64,000 bases of DNA from Gammaproteobacteria bacterium (lineage in GTDB: Bacteria > Pseudomonadota > Gammaproteobacteria > HK1), in the NCBI GenBank assembly GCA_021773635.1, contig JAJFJV010000023.1, positions 62,001 to 126,000 on the forward strand, in the 5' to 3' direction. The translations under genes and the position numbers were made by a program. This document shows, piece by piece, positions 46,007 through 55,197 of the stretch. The notes under the pieces are model-generated. The model searched no databases. It worked only from the letters and a program-made list of their open reading frames with translations, and was not told the DNA's origin. The number at the start of each line of letters is the position of its first letter. Position 1 is the stretch's first letter.

Positions 46007-47192
46007 TTTTTAGCACCAGGTGAAGTTTGTAGATCTTCTTTTTCGCCTTGCCGGCATTGGCCGCCGGCAGCGGAGCATGCAGCACGATGCGCTCGGCACG
46101 GGTTTTCTCCTTGTCCGGGCCACCCGGAAAGTTACTCTCCTTCCCCAGCTCCCACTCAACCCCGCGCCGTTGCCCGCCCAGCAATCGGGCACTCAGCTGT
46201 GCAAGATTTTCCACCACATCCAGGGTCACGGCCGTGGATTTGAAGTTTTCCACCTCATAGCGCACCACCACGTCCCGATGAAAAAGATTGCCATCAACGC
46301 GACGGCGCTTGTTACGTTCGATAGTACGTTTGACTACCACATCCCGGGCCACCCCGAGATACAGCGACATCAGGTCTCCCGGCGCGGTGAACTTGCCCCA
46401 GTCCTCGCCGAGAAAGGCGCTGCCACCATGCCCGTCTTGCTGAAATATGCGCACCTTCCCGTAAGGTAGCGGTGCCTCGCCCAGCCCGTGCGCCTTGTCG
46501 TTCTCCAACCGATAGTGCATGGCGACCCGCAGCTTCTTCTCCTTTTTTACCTGGTAACCGATGGCACTGAGATCCGCGGTATAGGTCTTGTGTATCGGCA
46601 CATCGGGGTAGCGCCGGATCAGCATCTCCCGAGTCTCGTTGAGGCCGATGGGTTTTACCAATCGTTCGCCATAGCCTATGGAAATACCACTTTGACCAAA
46701 AGACTCATTGGCGAGATTACGCACCTTCAGGTACTGGGATAGCACCAGCCGTTGCTCATCACGGGAGGCAATTGCCCGGTAATTGAAACTTTTGTCGAGC
46801 TTGCCAAGCAGGTAACTGATACGTACCCGTGCCGAGCCGGGACGGCTCGCATAAACGCTCCACACCAGGGCGTTTTCCCCGGGTGGATAGCTCACCGCCA
46901 ATACCTTTACTTGCTGGCCACCCCTGGCTGCGCCACCCAGCACCCGGAATACAATGGAATCCGCGTCAATGCGGGTGTTGGCCCAGGAAAAATCCACCTG
47001 ATTCAGTCCCTTGACCAGCGGTACCCGGCGTTCCTCCTCCACCAGCGTTGCGCGCGGGTGGTCGAGCTGCACCTCGACCCGCTCCCGCGCCGGCAAGGTA
47101 ATGAGCTTGATGCGGGCCGCGACCTCACCATAAGGCAAGGCAAAGCCCAGAAATACCACCAATATTCGACCTGAAAGCAAATATCTCATCAT
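45996..47192 (-). CDS. DUF4139 protein (copy 2)
   Basis: A paralogue of the gene downstream, about 398 residues from the ATG at 47192; the frame is open to 47264 but without a signal sequence. The chosen start begins MMRYLLSGRILVVFLGFALPYGEVAA, a clear signal peptide. Shared blocks with copy 1 include VNQVDFSWANTRID versus VNSLQFSWANTLID. Both proteins probably act in the periplasm or at the outer membrane. Tandem copies suggest either a heteromer or recent duplication followed by divergence. Confidence 0.8.
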   Translation of the reverse strand: MMRYLLSGRILVVFLGFALPYGEVAARIKLITLPARERVEVQLDHPRATLVEEERRVPLVKGLNQVDFSWANTRIDADSIVFRVLGGAARGGQQVKVLAVSYPPGENALVWSVYASRPGSARVRISYLLGKLDKSFNYRAIASRDEQRLVLSQYLKVRNLANESFGQSGISIGYGERLVKPIGLNETREMLIRRYPDVPIHKTYTADLSAIGYQVKKEKKLRVAMHYRLENDKAHGLGEAPLPYGKVRIFQQDGHGGSAFLGEDWGKFTAPGDLMSLYLGVARDVVVKRTIERNKRRRVDGNLFHRDVVVRYEVENFKSTAVTLDVVENLAQLSARLLGGQRRGVEWELGKESNFPGGPDKEKTRAERIVLHAPLPAANAGKAKKKIYKLHLVLKNEW

Positions 47193-47265
47193 CTGTTTAT
47201 CCCCTTCGGGCTTGTTCCGGATTATGCTTGGCTCAATCCGGTACCTGACTATGGAAGGCCACAAC

Positions 47266-48618
47266 TCAGGGCCAGATACCCCGCTGCAAGGTTACCCGCG
47301 CCACGTGCTCAATTGCCTGCACCAGTGCCGCAATTCTGAGATTTACCTCCAGCGACGCACCGACAGACTCATCACTCACACTCCCTGCAGACAGGGTCCG
47401 CCACCGCCCCATTACCGCATCCACCGCGGCGTACATTTTCCGGCGCAGCTTCTCGTTCACTTCCTCAAGTGACCAGCTTTCATTGGCGAGATTCTGTACC
47501 CACTCAAAATAGCTGACCGTGACCCCACCTGCGTTGGCCAGAATATCTGGCAGCACCGGAATCTGCTTTGCCTGCAGTATCTCGTCCGCCATCAGGGTCA
47601 CAGGCCCGTTGGCCGCCTCTACCACCAGCCTGGCCGCAACACGCTCGGCATTGTCGTAGCGGATAACTGCGCCGAGAGCAGCGGGAATGAGGATGTCGCA
47701 TTCCAGCGCAAGCAGATCCTGATTGCTCAGAGTCTGGGTATCCGGGGTCCCGACCACGGTGCCCACCTCCTGTTTCTGGGTGCTCACCGCATCCAGGTCA
47801 AGTCCCTCCTCCGCGTAAATGCCACCCTTGGAGTCACTCACCGCAACAACCACGGCTCCCGCCTCCTGAAACAGGCTTGCTGCCACGGAGCCGACGTTGC
47901 CAAAACCCTGAACCACCACCCGCGCACCCGCCACGGAGGACAGGCCGGGCAGCCCGGCCTGCGCGAGAAAGCGCTCGGTGGCATAAAGACACCCACGGCC
48001 AGTGGCTTCCATCCGTCCAAGTGAACCTCCAAGCTCCAACGGCTTTCCGGTGACTACGGGAAGGTTATTTTGGCCCGGGTGGAGAATATCGTAGGTATCG
48101 TAAATCCAGGCCATGGTGCGCTCATCGGTATACATGTCGGGGGCCGGGATATCGGTCTGGGGGCCGATTTCATCACCCAGTTCGCTGATAAAGCGCCGGG
48201 TAATGTGCCTTAATTCTGCCTCGCTAAGTACCTTGGGGTCGCAGATAACGCCCCCCTTGGCACCACCAAACGGAAGATTGGCGATGGCACACTTCCAGGT
48301 CATCAGCGCGGCAAGGGATGCGACCTCTGCACGGGTAATCTCGGGGTGATAGCGAATCCCGCCCTTGCCCGGACCCAGGACATGGTTGTGCAGGATTCGG
48401 TAACCGTGAAAGGTACGCACCGTGCCATCGTCCATTTCCACCGGAAAACAGACCCCAATGGTGCGCTTGGGCGCCTTGAAAAAATCGATCAGGCCTTCCT
48501 TAAAACCGGCGATATAGGCCGCAGCCTGTTCAAAACGCTGCTGGGCAATAAACTGTGGATCCAGATTCTCGACACTTGCCCGATCCTCGTCGGCCGGCTT
48601 TGTCACCACTTCCATCAT
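47266..48618 (-). CDS. gdhA: glutamate dehydrogenase (Glu/Leu/Phe/Val family)
   Basis: The frame opens at 48708, but GGGAGG lies just before the ATG at 48618 (MMEVVTKPAD), giving 450 residues. Substrate-site blocks are visible: GGIRYHPEITRAEVASLAALMTWKCAIANLPFGGAKGG, with the catalytic lysine, then PAPDMYTDERTMAWIYDTY, and the dinucleotide fold VVVQGFGNVGS. It interconverts glutamate and 2-oxoglutarate. It is divergent from a second family member at 49035. A MITE has moved in between, pushing the shared FNR box away from this gene. Confidence 0.93.
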   Translation of the reverse strand: MMEVVTKPADEDRASVENLDPQFIAQQRFEQAAAYIAGFKEGLIDFFKAPKRTIGVCFPVEMDDGTVRTFHGYRILHNHVLGPGKGGIRYHPEITRAEVASLAALMTWKCAIANLPFGGAKGGVICDPKVLSEAELRHITRRFISELGDEIGPQTDIPAPDMYTDERTMAWIYDTYDILHPGQNNLPVVTGKPLELGGSLGRMEATGRGCLYATERFLAQAGLPGLSSVAGARVVVQGFGNVGSVAASLFQEAGAVVVAVSDSKGGIYAEEGLDLDAVSTQKQEVGTVVGTPDTQTLSNQDLLALECDILIPAALGAVIRYDNAERVAARLVVEAANGPVTLMADEILQAKQIPVLPDILANAGGVTVSYFEWVQNLANESWSLEEVNEKLRRKMYAAVDAVMGRWRTLSAGSVSDESVGASLEVNLRIAALVQAIEHVARVTLQRGIWP

Positions 48619-48722
48619 CCTGAACCTCCCGTTCGATAGCTCCGAAATTACCCGTTGAGGCGCCCTGATTGCAACCATGCCCTGACCCTGTGACTGGAGT
48701 CCAAACAATGAATATTGATCAT

Positions 48723-48938
48723 CACTGCTGTCCCGTTAACTTTGGGTGAATTCGGCCATATGCCTTGTTAGAAAAAGCCAGACGGATGCATAGTCGCCTG
48801 GAAGACATGAAAATTAAAAAAGAGCCCCGTCATTCCGGACAACGTTTTTTGCTGAGCCGGAATCCAGGTTTTTCAAGTGCTTATCTGCATACCGGGTCAA
48901 GCCCGGCATGACGGATCTTAGTTAACGGGACAGCAGTG
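48723..48938. mobile_element. complete MITE with 19-bp terminal inverted repeats
   Basis: CACTGCTGTCCCGTTAACT at the left (48723-48741) and its perfect complement at the right (48920-48938) bound a 216-base non-coding element. It is flanked by 9-base direct repeats ATTGATCAT (48714-48722 and 48939-48947), as expected for a target-site duplication; counting the border T and A as part of the repeat would give 7 bases. The size of duplication and the CA terminus are reminiscent of IS4-type elements. Inside lies a copy of the CGTCAT...ATGACGG repeat family. Fragments are at 1339 and 13441. Confidence 0.85.
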
Positions 48939-48939
48939 A

Positions 48940-48953
48940 TTGATCATGATCAA
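48940..48953 (+). promoter_or_regulatory. perfect FNR/ANR box before the 2-oxoacid oxidation operon
   Basis: TTGATCATGATCAA matches TTGAT-N4-ATCAA exactly. Its centre lies 41.5 bases before about 48988; a TTTACT at 48976-48981 is a fair -10 element for that start point, the classic activated FNR layout. The box abuts the right end of the MITE, whose target duplication includes half of it. It controls, by inference, the operon starting at 49035. Confidence 0.75.
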
Positions 48954-49034
48954 TAGACCTGTGGCGACGGTGTGCTTTACTCAGAAGTAACCAAGTCTTT
49001 TTCGTAGCTCGTACGCCTTCAGGGGAGAGCGGTT

Positions 49035-50168
49035 ATGGAAGACGTGTTTGCATTTGCGGATGAACTGGGGCCACTGAAAGTCATCCACGTTCACGAACCC
49101 TCGGCGAGCCTGCGTGCAGTACTGGTGGTGGACAATATTGCCAAGGGGCCTTCCATCGGCGGGGTGCGTATTGCCCCCGATGTGAGCACTGAAGAGTGCT
49201 TCCGGCTGGCCCGGGCGATGACGCTGAAAAATGCCGCGGCGGGACTGCCCCACGGTGGCGGCAAGGCGGTGGTTTACGGCGATCCCCGGATGCCGCCAGC
49301 CGACAAGGAAATCCTGATCCGCACGCTGGCTAACGCGCTGCGCAACACTGAGGACTACATTTTCGGGCCCGACATGGGTACCGACGAGACCTGCATGGCG
49401 TGGGTCAAGGACGAGATAGGGCGGGCCGTAGGACTGCCGCGCGAAATCGGCGGCATCCCGCTGGATGAAATTGGTGCCACCGGCTGGGGTCTCTGCCACG
49501 CTACCAAAGTGGCGGCGCAATATTGTGGACTCGAATTGGCCGGCGCCCGGGTCGCGGTGCAGGGATTCGGTGCAGTAGGCAAGAATGCGGCGCGGTTTCT
49601 GGGTGATCGGGGCGCCGTACTGGTGGCGGCCGCCGACTCCCAGGGAACGATCCACAATCCCGCCGGGCTGGATGTACAGCAGCTCATCGCCATCAAACAA
49701 CAAGGCGGCTCGGTGATCGATCATGCCGGGGGCGAGACAAAGGATTGTGATGCCATTATCGATGTGGAATGTGACATCTGGATTCCTGCCGCCCGGCCGG
49801 ATGTGATCCACGCGGACAATGTGCAGCGGCTCAACACGAAGCTGATCATGCAGGGCGCCAACATCGCGGTTACCCACGATGCCGAACAAATGCTCGCGGA
49901 CCGGGACATCCTCTGCGTACCCGATTTTATCGCCAATGCCGGCGGCGTGATCTGCGCCGCGATGGAATATCGTGGTGCCAGCGAAGGTGCGGCACTGCAA
50001 TTTATCGAGGAAAAATTGCGCCGCAACACGGAACTGGTGCTCGCGGAAGCCAAAGAGCGCCACATCCTGCCTCGCGCGGCAGCCATGGAGATGGCACTGG
50101 CCCGGGTTAAAAAGGCCATGAGTCTGCGACGCTTCTCGCTATTTTCCACCGCTCCCGGTTTCGTCTGA
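49035..50168 (+). CDS. leucine/valine-type amino acid dehydrogenase
   Basis: A 377-residue member of the Glu/Leu/Phe/Val dehydrogenase family. It shows GGVRIAPDVSTEECFRLARAMTLKNAAAGLPHGGGKAVV (catalytic Lys region) and the NAD fold VAVQGFGAVGKNAARFLGDRGA. It is shorter than GdhA and of the leucine dehydrogenase group in layout. Deamination of a branched-chain amino acid would give the 2-oxoacid used by the ferredoxin oxidoreductase encoded next. Its TGA overlaps the start of the gamma subunit gene. Confidence 0.85.
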   Translation: MEDVFAFADELGPLKVIHVHEPSASLRAVLVVDNIAKGPSIGGVRIAPDVSTEECFRLARAMTLKNAAAGLPHGGGKAVVYGDPRMPPADKEILIRTLANALRNTEDYIFGPDMGTDETCMAWVKDEIGRAVGLPREIGGIPLDEIGATGWGLCHATKVAAQYCGLELAGARVAVQGFGAVGKNAARFLGDRGAVLVAAADSQGTIHNPAGLDVQQLIAIKQQGGSVIDHAGGETKDCDAIIDVECDIWIPAARPDVIHADNVQRLNTKLIMQGANIAVTHDAEQMLADRDILCVPDFIANAGGVICAAMEYRGASEGAALQFIEEKLRRNTELVLAEAKERHILPRAAAMEMALARVKKAMSLRRFSLFSTAPGFV

Positions 50169-51121
50169 TGTACCGCATCCGCTTTCACGGGCGCGGCGGA
50201 CAGGGCATGAAAACCGCCAGCCGGGTACTGGGCACGGCCTTCTTTCAGCAAGGCTTTCAAGTGCAGGACGCGCCGCGCTATGGCGCCGAACGCCGTGGTG
50301 CACCGATCTTCGCCTACGTACGCGCGTCCCGCACAGCTATCAATGAACGCGGAGTCATCCGCCACCCTGATCTGGTGGCGATTGCCGACGACAGCCTCGT
50401 TTCCTCGCCGGCGGCTGGCGTGCTGCAAGGGCTTGGCCCTGGCACAACCATGCTCATTAACAGTCACGATACCCCGGAAGTATGGCGACACCGGCTGAAT
50501 CTTGACGCCACAATCCTGATCGTACCCGTGGGAGAAGAAGTCACGGATCGCGCTGATCTGCCCTTCGCCGGCATGGTGTGCGCCGCAGCGGCGGCAAGGC
50601 TGGTCGGCGTGATCGGACGTGAAGCGCTGGCAGCGGCAATCCGCGAGGAACTGGGTGCCCACGGCAATGCCCTGGCGGATCGCAATATCGAAACCGCGCT
50701 CCACACCTATGACCTGATGCAGGATCACGCCGGTGCAGTCACCGAAGGCACGGAAATCAGTGCCGAAAACTATGCTTCACCGCAGTGGATAGACCTGCCA
50801 CTGGAGAATGCTGGCCGGGCGGCACCGAGCATCCACGCCGCTGCCACCAGCACGCTGTTAAAAACCGGACTGTGGCGCACCATGCGCCCGGAGATTGACT
50901 ACACCCATTGCAACCGCTGCTGGTGGGTGTGCAGCACCTTCTGTCCCGACAGCGCGATCCGGGTGAACGAGGCGGGTTTGCCGGAAATCGATTATGACCA
51001 CTGCAAGGGCTGCCTGATCTGCGTAGCCAAGTGTCCACCCCACGCCATCGAAGCAATCCCGGAGCATTTGGCCCAGGCAAGAGAGGAGAAGGCACATGCG
51101 GCCAAAACTCCTGACCGGTAA
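50168..51121 (+). CDS. 2-oxoacid:ferredoxin oxidoreductase, gamma-delta fusion
   Basis: A 317-residue fusion of the gamma domain (FHGRGGQGMKTASRVLGTAFF; about residues 1-185) with a C-terminal ferredoxin-like delta domain. The latter has two 4Fe-4S motifs: CNRCWWVCSTFCP (with one residue more than the standard first spacing) and CKGCLICVAKCPP. It passes electrons from the TPP enzyme to ferredoxin. It overlaps the alpha gene by 26 bases. Such complexes oxidise pyruvate, 2-oxoisovalerate or similar acids to acyl-CoA. Confidence 0.92.
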   Translation: MYRIRFHGRGGQGMKTASRVLGTAFFQQGFQVQDAPRYGAERRGAPIFAYVRASRTAINERGVIRHPDLVAIADDSLVSSPAAGVLQGLGPGTTMLINSHDTPEVWRHRLNLDATILIVPVGEEVTDRADLPFAGMVCAAAAARLVGVIGREALAAAIREELGAHGNALADRNIETALHTYDLMQDHAGAVTEGTEISAENYASPQWIDLPLENAGRAAPSIHAAATSTLLKTGLWRTMRPEIDYTHCNRCWWVCSTFCPDSAIRVNEAGLPEIDYDHCKGCLICVAKCPPHAIEAIPEHLAQAREEKAHAAKTPDR

Positions 51122-52340
51122 TGCCGCGGCCGCCTGGGGCGCACGCCTTGCCCGGGTGGATTACGTACCGGCCTTTCCCATCACGCCGCAGACCGAGATC
51201 ATAGAAACTCTTGGTCGCTGGATTGAAGGTGCCGAGATGCCGGGGCGCATGGTCACCCTGGAATCGGAGCATTCCATGATCACCGCGGCGGGAGCGGCCG
51301 CTTCGACCGGGGTGCGGGTCTTTAGCGCCACCTCAAGTCAGGGCCTGCTGTATGGCATGGAAATGATCTATACCGTAGCCGGCTGGCGCGCGCCCTTCGT
51401 GCTGGTCAACGTCTCCCGTGGCCTCGCCTCGCCCATCACCCTGGAGCCGGATCACAATGATGTGCTAGCAGCGCGCGACAGCGGTTTTCTGCAAATCCAT
51501 TGCGCCACCTGTCAGGAGGTGCTGGACAGCGTGATCATGGCCTACCGCATTGCCGAAGATCCGCGGGTGCGCTTGCCAGTCATCGTTAACCTGGACGGCT
51601 TCTACCTGTCCTTCACCCGCGAACCGGTGGATATTCCAGAGCCCGATAGTGTGGCGGACTTTCTGCCCGCCTACGATCCGGAGAGCACCCGTTTTCGCGC
51701 CAGCAGCCCCAACAGTCAGGCCGTTGCCGTACTGGGAGGTGCGCCTTATTCCTATTTTCGTTACGAGAGCCATCTGGCTTCTCTGAACGCGCTAGGCGTA
51801 CACACGGAAGTGGCGGAGGCCTTTGCGCAGCAATTTGGCCGCCGCTACGAGGCGGTGGAGGCTTATCGCTGCGAGGATGCTGAAATCATCTTCCTGATGA
51901 TCGGATCTTTCGCCACCAAGGCGAAGGCGGCCGTCGATGGACTGCGCAACGCGGGGGAATCTGTCGGGCTGGCGCGCCCACGCCTGCTGCGCCCGCTACC
52001 CACCGACGAACTCGCACGAATACTGGGCGGCAAGCAGGCAGTCGCGGTCATCGATCAAAATATTTCCATGGGTATGGGGGGGGTGCTGCACGCGGAGCTC
52101 GCCTCGACGCTCTATGGCAAGGCTAATGCCCCCCCGGTGCTCACCAGTTTTATCGGTGGACTGGGTGGCCGCGATATCAGTCCGGAGGAGTTTTACGAGA
52201 TTGCCGCCATTACCCGTGAGGCGGTAAAGAGCGGTGTCACGCCACCGCCACGACTGCTGTACACGGAGCAGGAATACCGCGAGGTGCAGAAGTTGCAAGC
52301 CATCGCGCACGCCGAGCGATACGAGGTGGGAGCGGAATAA
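51096..52340 (+). CDS. 2-oxoacid:ferredoxin oxidoreductase, alpha subunit
   Basis: A 414-residue alpha subunit. The N-terminal pyrimidine-binding part has GNAAAAWGARLARVDYVPAFPITPQTEI and TLESEHSMITAAGAAASTGVR with the key glutamate; SSQGLLYGMEMIYTVAGWRAP follows. The transketolase-C-like part shows VAVIDQNISMGMGG near residue 325. It lies between the gamma-delta and beta genes and shares their stop/start overlaps, so the three are one complex. Confidence 0.93.
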   Translation: MRPKLLTGNAAAAWGARLARVDYVPAFPITPQTEIIETLGRWIEGAEMPGRMVTLESEHSMITAAGAAASTGVRVFSATSSQGLLYGMEMIYTVAGWRAPFVLVNVSRGLASPITLEPDHNDVLAARDSGFLQIHCATCQEVLDSVIMAYRIAEDPRVRLPVIVNLDGFYLSFTREPVDIPEPDSVADFLPAYDPESTRFRASSPNSQAVAVLGGAPYSYFRYESHLASLNALGVHTEVAEAFAQQFGRRYEAVEAYRCEDAEIIFLMIGSFATKAKAAVDGLRNAGESVGLARPRLLRPLPTDELARILGGKQAVAVIDQNISMGMGGVLHAELASTLYGKANAPPVLTSFIGGLGGRDISPEEFYEIAAITREAVKSGVTPPPRLLYTEQEYREVQKLQAIAHAERYEVGAE

Positions 52341-53257
52341 TGGCCAAAACCCCCATCAGACGCATGAAGGACCTGCCCTCCTCCCATCTGTTCGGTAGTG
52401 GTACGCCCATGTGTGCCGGTTGTGGAGGACTGGAGTCGCTGCACCAGATCTACGAGATACTCGGCCCCCGCACCGTATTCGTGAATGCCGCTGGCTGTAT
52501 GACCCTGTTGGCGATTTACCCCTTCACCCCCTTTCGTGGCTCCTGGCTTTATACCGCGATGGCCTCGGCACCAGCCGGAGCCCAAGGCATCCGGGATGCC
52601 CTGGATATCCTGCTTGAACAACAGCGCATGGAGCCTGCGGAGGACCTGAACGTGGTGGTTCTCACCGGAGATGGCTCCGCCAACGGCATGGGCCTCTCCG
52701 CTACCTCGGCGGCCATGGAACGCAACCTGGACTTCCTCTATATCTGCTATGACAACGAGGGCTACGGCAACACCGGCCAACAATTCTCAGCCGCTACACC
52801 CCACGGCGCGAGGACCGCGACCAGCACCGGCCCCCACGGCTTTAGCGGCAACAAGAAAGACCTGTTCTCCATCTGGGCGGCACACAAACCCGCCTACGTG
52901 GCCACGGCCATCGGCGCGGAACCCGTGGACCTCGCACGCAAGATTGAAGCCGCAAAGCAACTGAAGGGGCCCCGGCTGATCATCACGCTGGCGCCCTGCC
53001 CACCTGGCTGGGATTTTGATCCCCGCGACGCAGCGGACATCGGCAAGCTGGCAGTCAAAACCGGGATCTGGCCACTCAAGGAATATGTCGACGGCAAGGT
53101 GGTGCACAGCAAAATTCCCCACCCGCGACTACCCGTGGAAGAATATCTGCAGACCCAGGGACGTTTTTCCCATCTGTTTCACCCGCGCCGTGATGAAGGC
53201 CTGCTGGCGGAGATCCAGGACAGCGTCGACCGCTACTGGAACGGGATCACGGAATAG
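52340..53257 (+). CDS. 2-oxoacid:ferredoxin oxidoreductase, beta subunit
   Basis: A 305-residue beta subunit with the TPP-binding motif GDGSANGMGLSATSAAMERN (about residue 112 onward) and DNEGYGNTGQQFSAATPHGA after it. The front has CAGCGG near residue 25, cysteines that bind a 4Fe-4S cluster in this family, and a later CPPG. It overlaps the alpha stop by one base. The complex is oxygen-sensitive, which fits an FNR-controlled operon. Confidence 0.93.
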   Translation: MAKTPIRRMKDLPSSHLFGSGTPMCAGCGGLESLHQIYEILGPRTVFVNAAGCMTLLAIYPFTPFRGSWLYTAMASAPAGAQGIRDALDILLEQQRMEPAEDLNVVVLTGDGSANGMGLSATSAAMERNLDFLYICYDNEGYGNTGQQFSAATPHGARTATSTGPHGFSGNKKDLFSIWAAHKPAYVATAIGAEPVDLARKIEAAKQLKGPRLIITLAPCPPGWDFDPRDAADIGKLAVKTGIWPLKEYVDGKVVHSKIPHPRLPVEEYLQTQGRFSHLFHPRRDEGLLAEIQDSVDRYWNGITE

Positions 53258-53284
53258 GCACACCCGCTTCCCACGGCAAAGCCC

Positions 53285-54988
53285 ATGCTCACAAATCCTG
53301 AAAGCTACAGGCATCGTGGTGGTGATAAACCACTGCTCGGAAGCACGATCCCGCAACACTTCAATGAGGTAGCAGCCCGCTTTCCGGACCATGAAGCGGT
53401 GGTGTCCCTGGTTCAGGGCCAGCGGCTCAGCTATGCAGAGCTGGCCGAGACAGTCAGGGAACTGGCCCGTGGCCTGCTGGGACTCGGCTTCAACAAAGGC
53501 GATCGCATCGGCATCTGGTCCACCAATAACCTGCAATGGCTGCTGCTGCAAATGGCCACCGCCCACATCGGTGCGGTGCTGGTCAATATCAATCCCGCCT
53601 GCCGGACCAGGGAGCTCGCCTACGCGTTGCAGCGCTCCGAGGTCAACGGCCTGTTTCTGATTCCCGGTTTTCGGCACAGTGATTACATTGCGATACTGAC
53701 GGAGCTGATTCCGCGACTTAAGGACGAGGCCACGCTCCCGAAGGATGGGGATTTTCCAGCCCTGCGACGGGTGGTGGTTTACGACCCGGCGGCACCCACA
53801 GAAACCCGCCGTCCGCATCCCGGCTTCACCACCTGGCCCGAGTTACAGGCCGCAGCCGCAACGGTGTCGAGTAACGAGCTTGCAACTGTCACCGGCGGAC
53901 TGGATCGGGATGACCCCATCAACATCCAGTTCACCTCCGGTACCACCGGTTCCCCGAAAGCCGTGGTGCTAAGTCACCACAATATCCTCAACAACGCGTG
54001 GTTTTGTGCCCGGCGCATGCATTTTAACGAGGCCGATCGCCTCGCGGTACCCGTACCCTTCTATCACTGCTTTGGCATGGTGCTAGCGAATCTCCTGTGC
54101 CTCTCGGTGGGTGCCTGCATAGTGATTCCCTGCGAACACTTCGATGCCGGGGCGGTACTGAAGGCGGTGGAAAGTGAGCGCTGCACGGCGATTCACGGTG
54201 TACCGACCATGTTCATTGCCGAACTTGAACACCCGCAATTTCGTGACTTCCGGCTCGAGACCCTGCGCACCGGCATCATGGCAGGCTCGCCATGCCCGGC
54301 CACGCTGATGCAGAGAGTGATGAACGAGATGCATTGCCGGGAAATCCTCATTGGCTACGGCGAAACCGAGGCCTCACCGCTCACCCACCTGACCGCCCCG
54401 GATGACAGCCTGGAGCGTCGGGTCGAGACCGTGGGCACCAACCTGCCCCACCAGGAGGTGAAGATCGTCGATGTGGAGAGCCGGGCCACAGTGCCGCTGG
54501 GAACCGTCGGAGAGATCTGTTTTCGCGGCTACCACATCATGCACGGTTACTATGGCGATGCAGAGGCTACTGCCAAGTCTCTCGATGAGTACGGCTGGCT
54601 TGCCTCGGGGGATCTGGGCACGATGGATGCCGACGGCTACCTGAAAATCACCGGGCGGCTCAAGGAAATGATCATTCGTGGCGGTGAAAACATCTATCCA
54701 CGTGAGATCGAGGACTTTATCTTCAGCCATCCCAAGGTAGCAGAGGTAGCGGTTTTTGGGATTCCCGATGCCTACTATGGCGAGGAAATCATGGCCTGGA
54801 TTCAGCTACACGAGGGTGAAACCGCGACGGTCGAGGAAATCCGGGACTACTGCAAAGGCAGGATCGCCCACTTCAAGATTCCGAAGCACGTCCGTTTCGT
54901 CAGTGAATTTCCCATGACCGTGACCGGAAAATTACAAAAACACCGTATGCGTGAACTGGCCCTGGAGAAAACGGCCACCCCTGATTGA
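53285..54988 (+). CDS. acyl-CoA synthetase (AMP-forming)
   Basis: A 567-residue ANL-superfamily ligase. Core motifs are FTSGTTGSPKAVVLSHHNI near residue 217, YGETEASPLTH near 358, and the late GRLKEMIIRGGENIYPREIEDF plus TVTGKLQKHRMRE with the catalytic lysine. It activates a carboxylic acid to its CoA thioester. It lies 27 bases behind the oxidoreductase beta gene, so it probably works with the acyl-CoA or acid made there; fatty acid length cannot be told. Confidence 0.93.
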   Translation: MLTNPESYRHRGGDKPLLGSTIPQHFNEVAARFPDHEAVVSLVQGQRLSYAELAETVRELARGLLGLGFNKGDRIGIWSTNNLQWLLLQMATAHIGAVLVNINPACRTRELAYALQRSEVNGLFLIPGFRHSDYIAILTELIPRLKDEATLPKDGDFPALRRVVVYDPAAPTETRRPHPGFTTWPELQAAAATVSSNELATVTGGLDRDDPINIQFTSGTTGSPKAVVLSHHNILNNAWFCARRMHFNEADRLAVPVPFYHCFGMVLANLLCLSVGACIVIPCEHFDAGAVLKAVESERCTAIHGVPTMFIAELEHPQFRDFRLETLRTGIMAGSPCPATLMQRVMNEMHCREILIGYGETEASPLTHLTAPDDSLERRVETVGTNLPHQEVKIVDVESRATVPLGTVGEICFRGYHIMHGYYGDAEATAKSLDEYGWLASGDLGTMDADGYLKITGRLKEMIIRGGENIYPREIEDFIFSHPKVAEVAVFGIPDAYYGEEIMAWIQLHEGETATVEEIRDYCKGRIAHFKIPKHVRFVSEFPMTVTGKLQKHRMRELALEKTATPD

Positions 54989-55018
54989 CCCTGTCCCACC
55001 GACCCGTGCCCGTCAGAA

Positions 55019-55035
55019 AGGGGGGAAATCCCCCT
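55019..55035 (+). other. small GC hairpin after the acyl-CoA synthetase gene
   Basis: AGGGGG and CCCCCT with a short loop, 31 bases after the stop, but no T-run follows. It may weakly end the operon. The rest of the 54989-55197 gap is the cold-shock gene's leader. Confidence 0.35.
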
Positions 55036-55197
55036 GAAATAAGTGTGGATTCTCCAAGGAAGATAGTATAGGGTCTCTCACAGCAAAAAATTTGTAGTCG
55101 TTTCGGTAGTTCCTCAGCAGTAAATGCAGTAGACCCTCCCGTAATTTTCCAACAAATTTGCTTGCTAAAACATTTCAATAATTATGAGGTAACTAGA

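Noticed and set aside
48981-50063. A 360-codon minus-strand frame
   Set aside because: It is antisense to the amino acid dehydrogenase, which carries the catalytic and NAD motifs.
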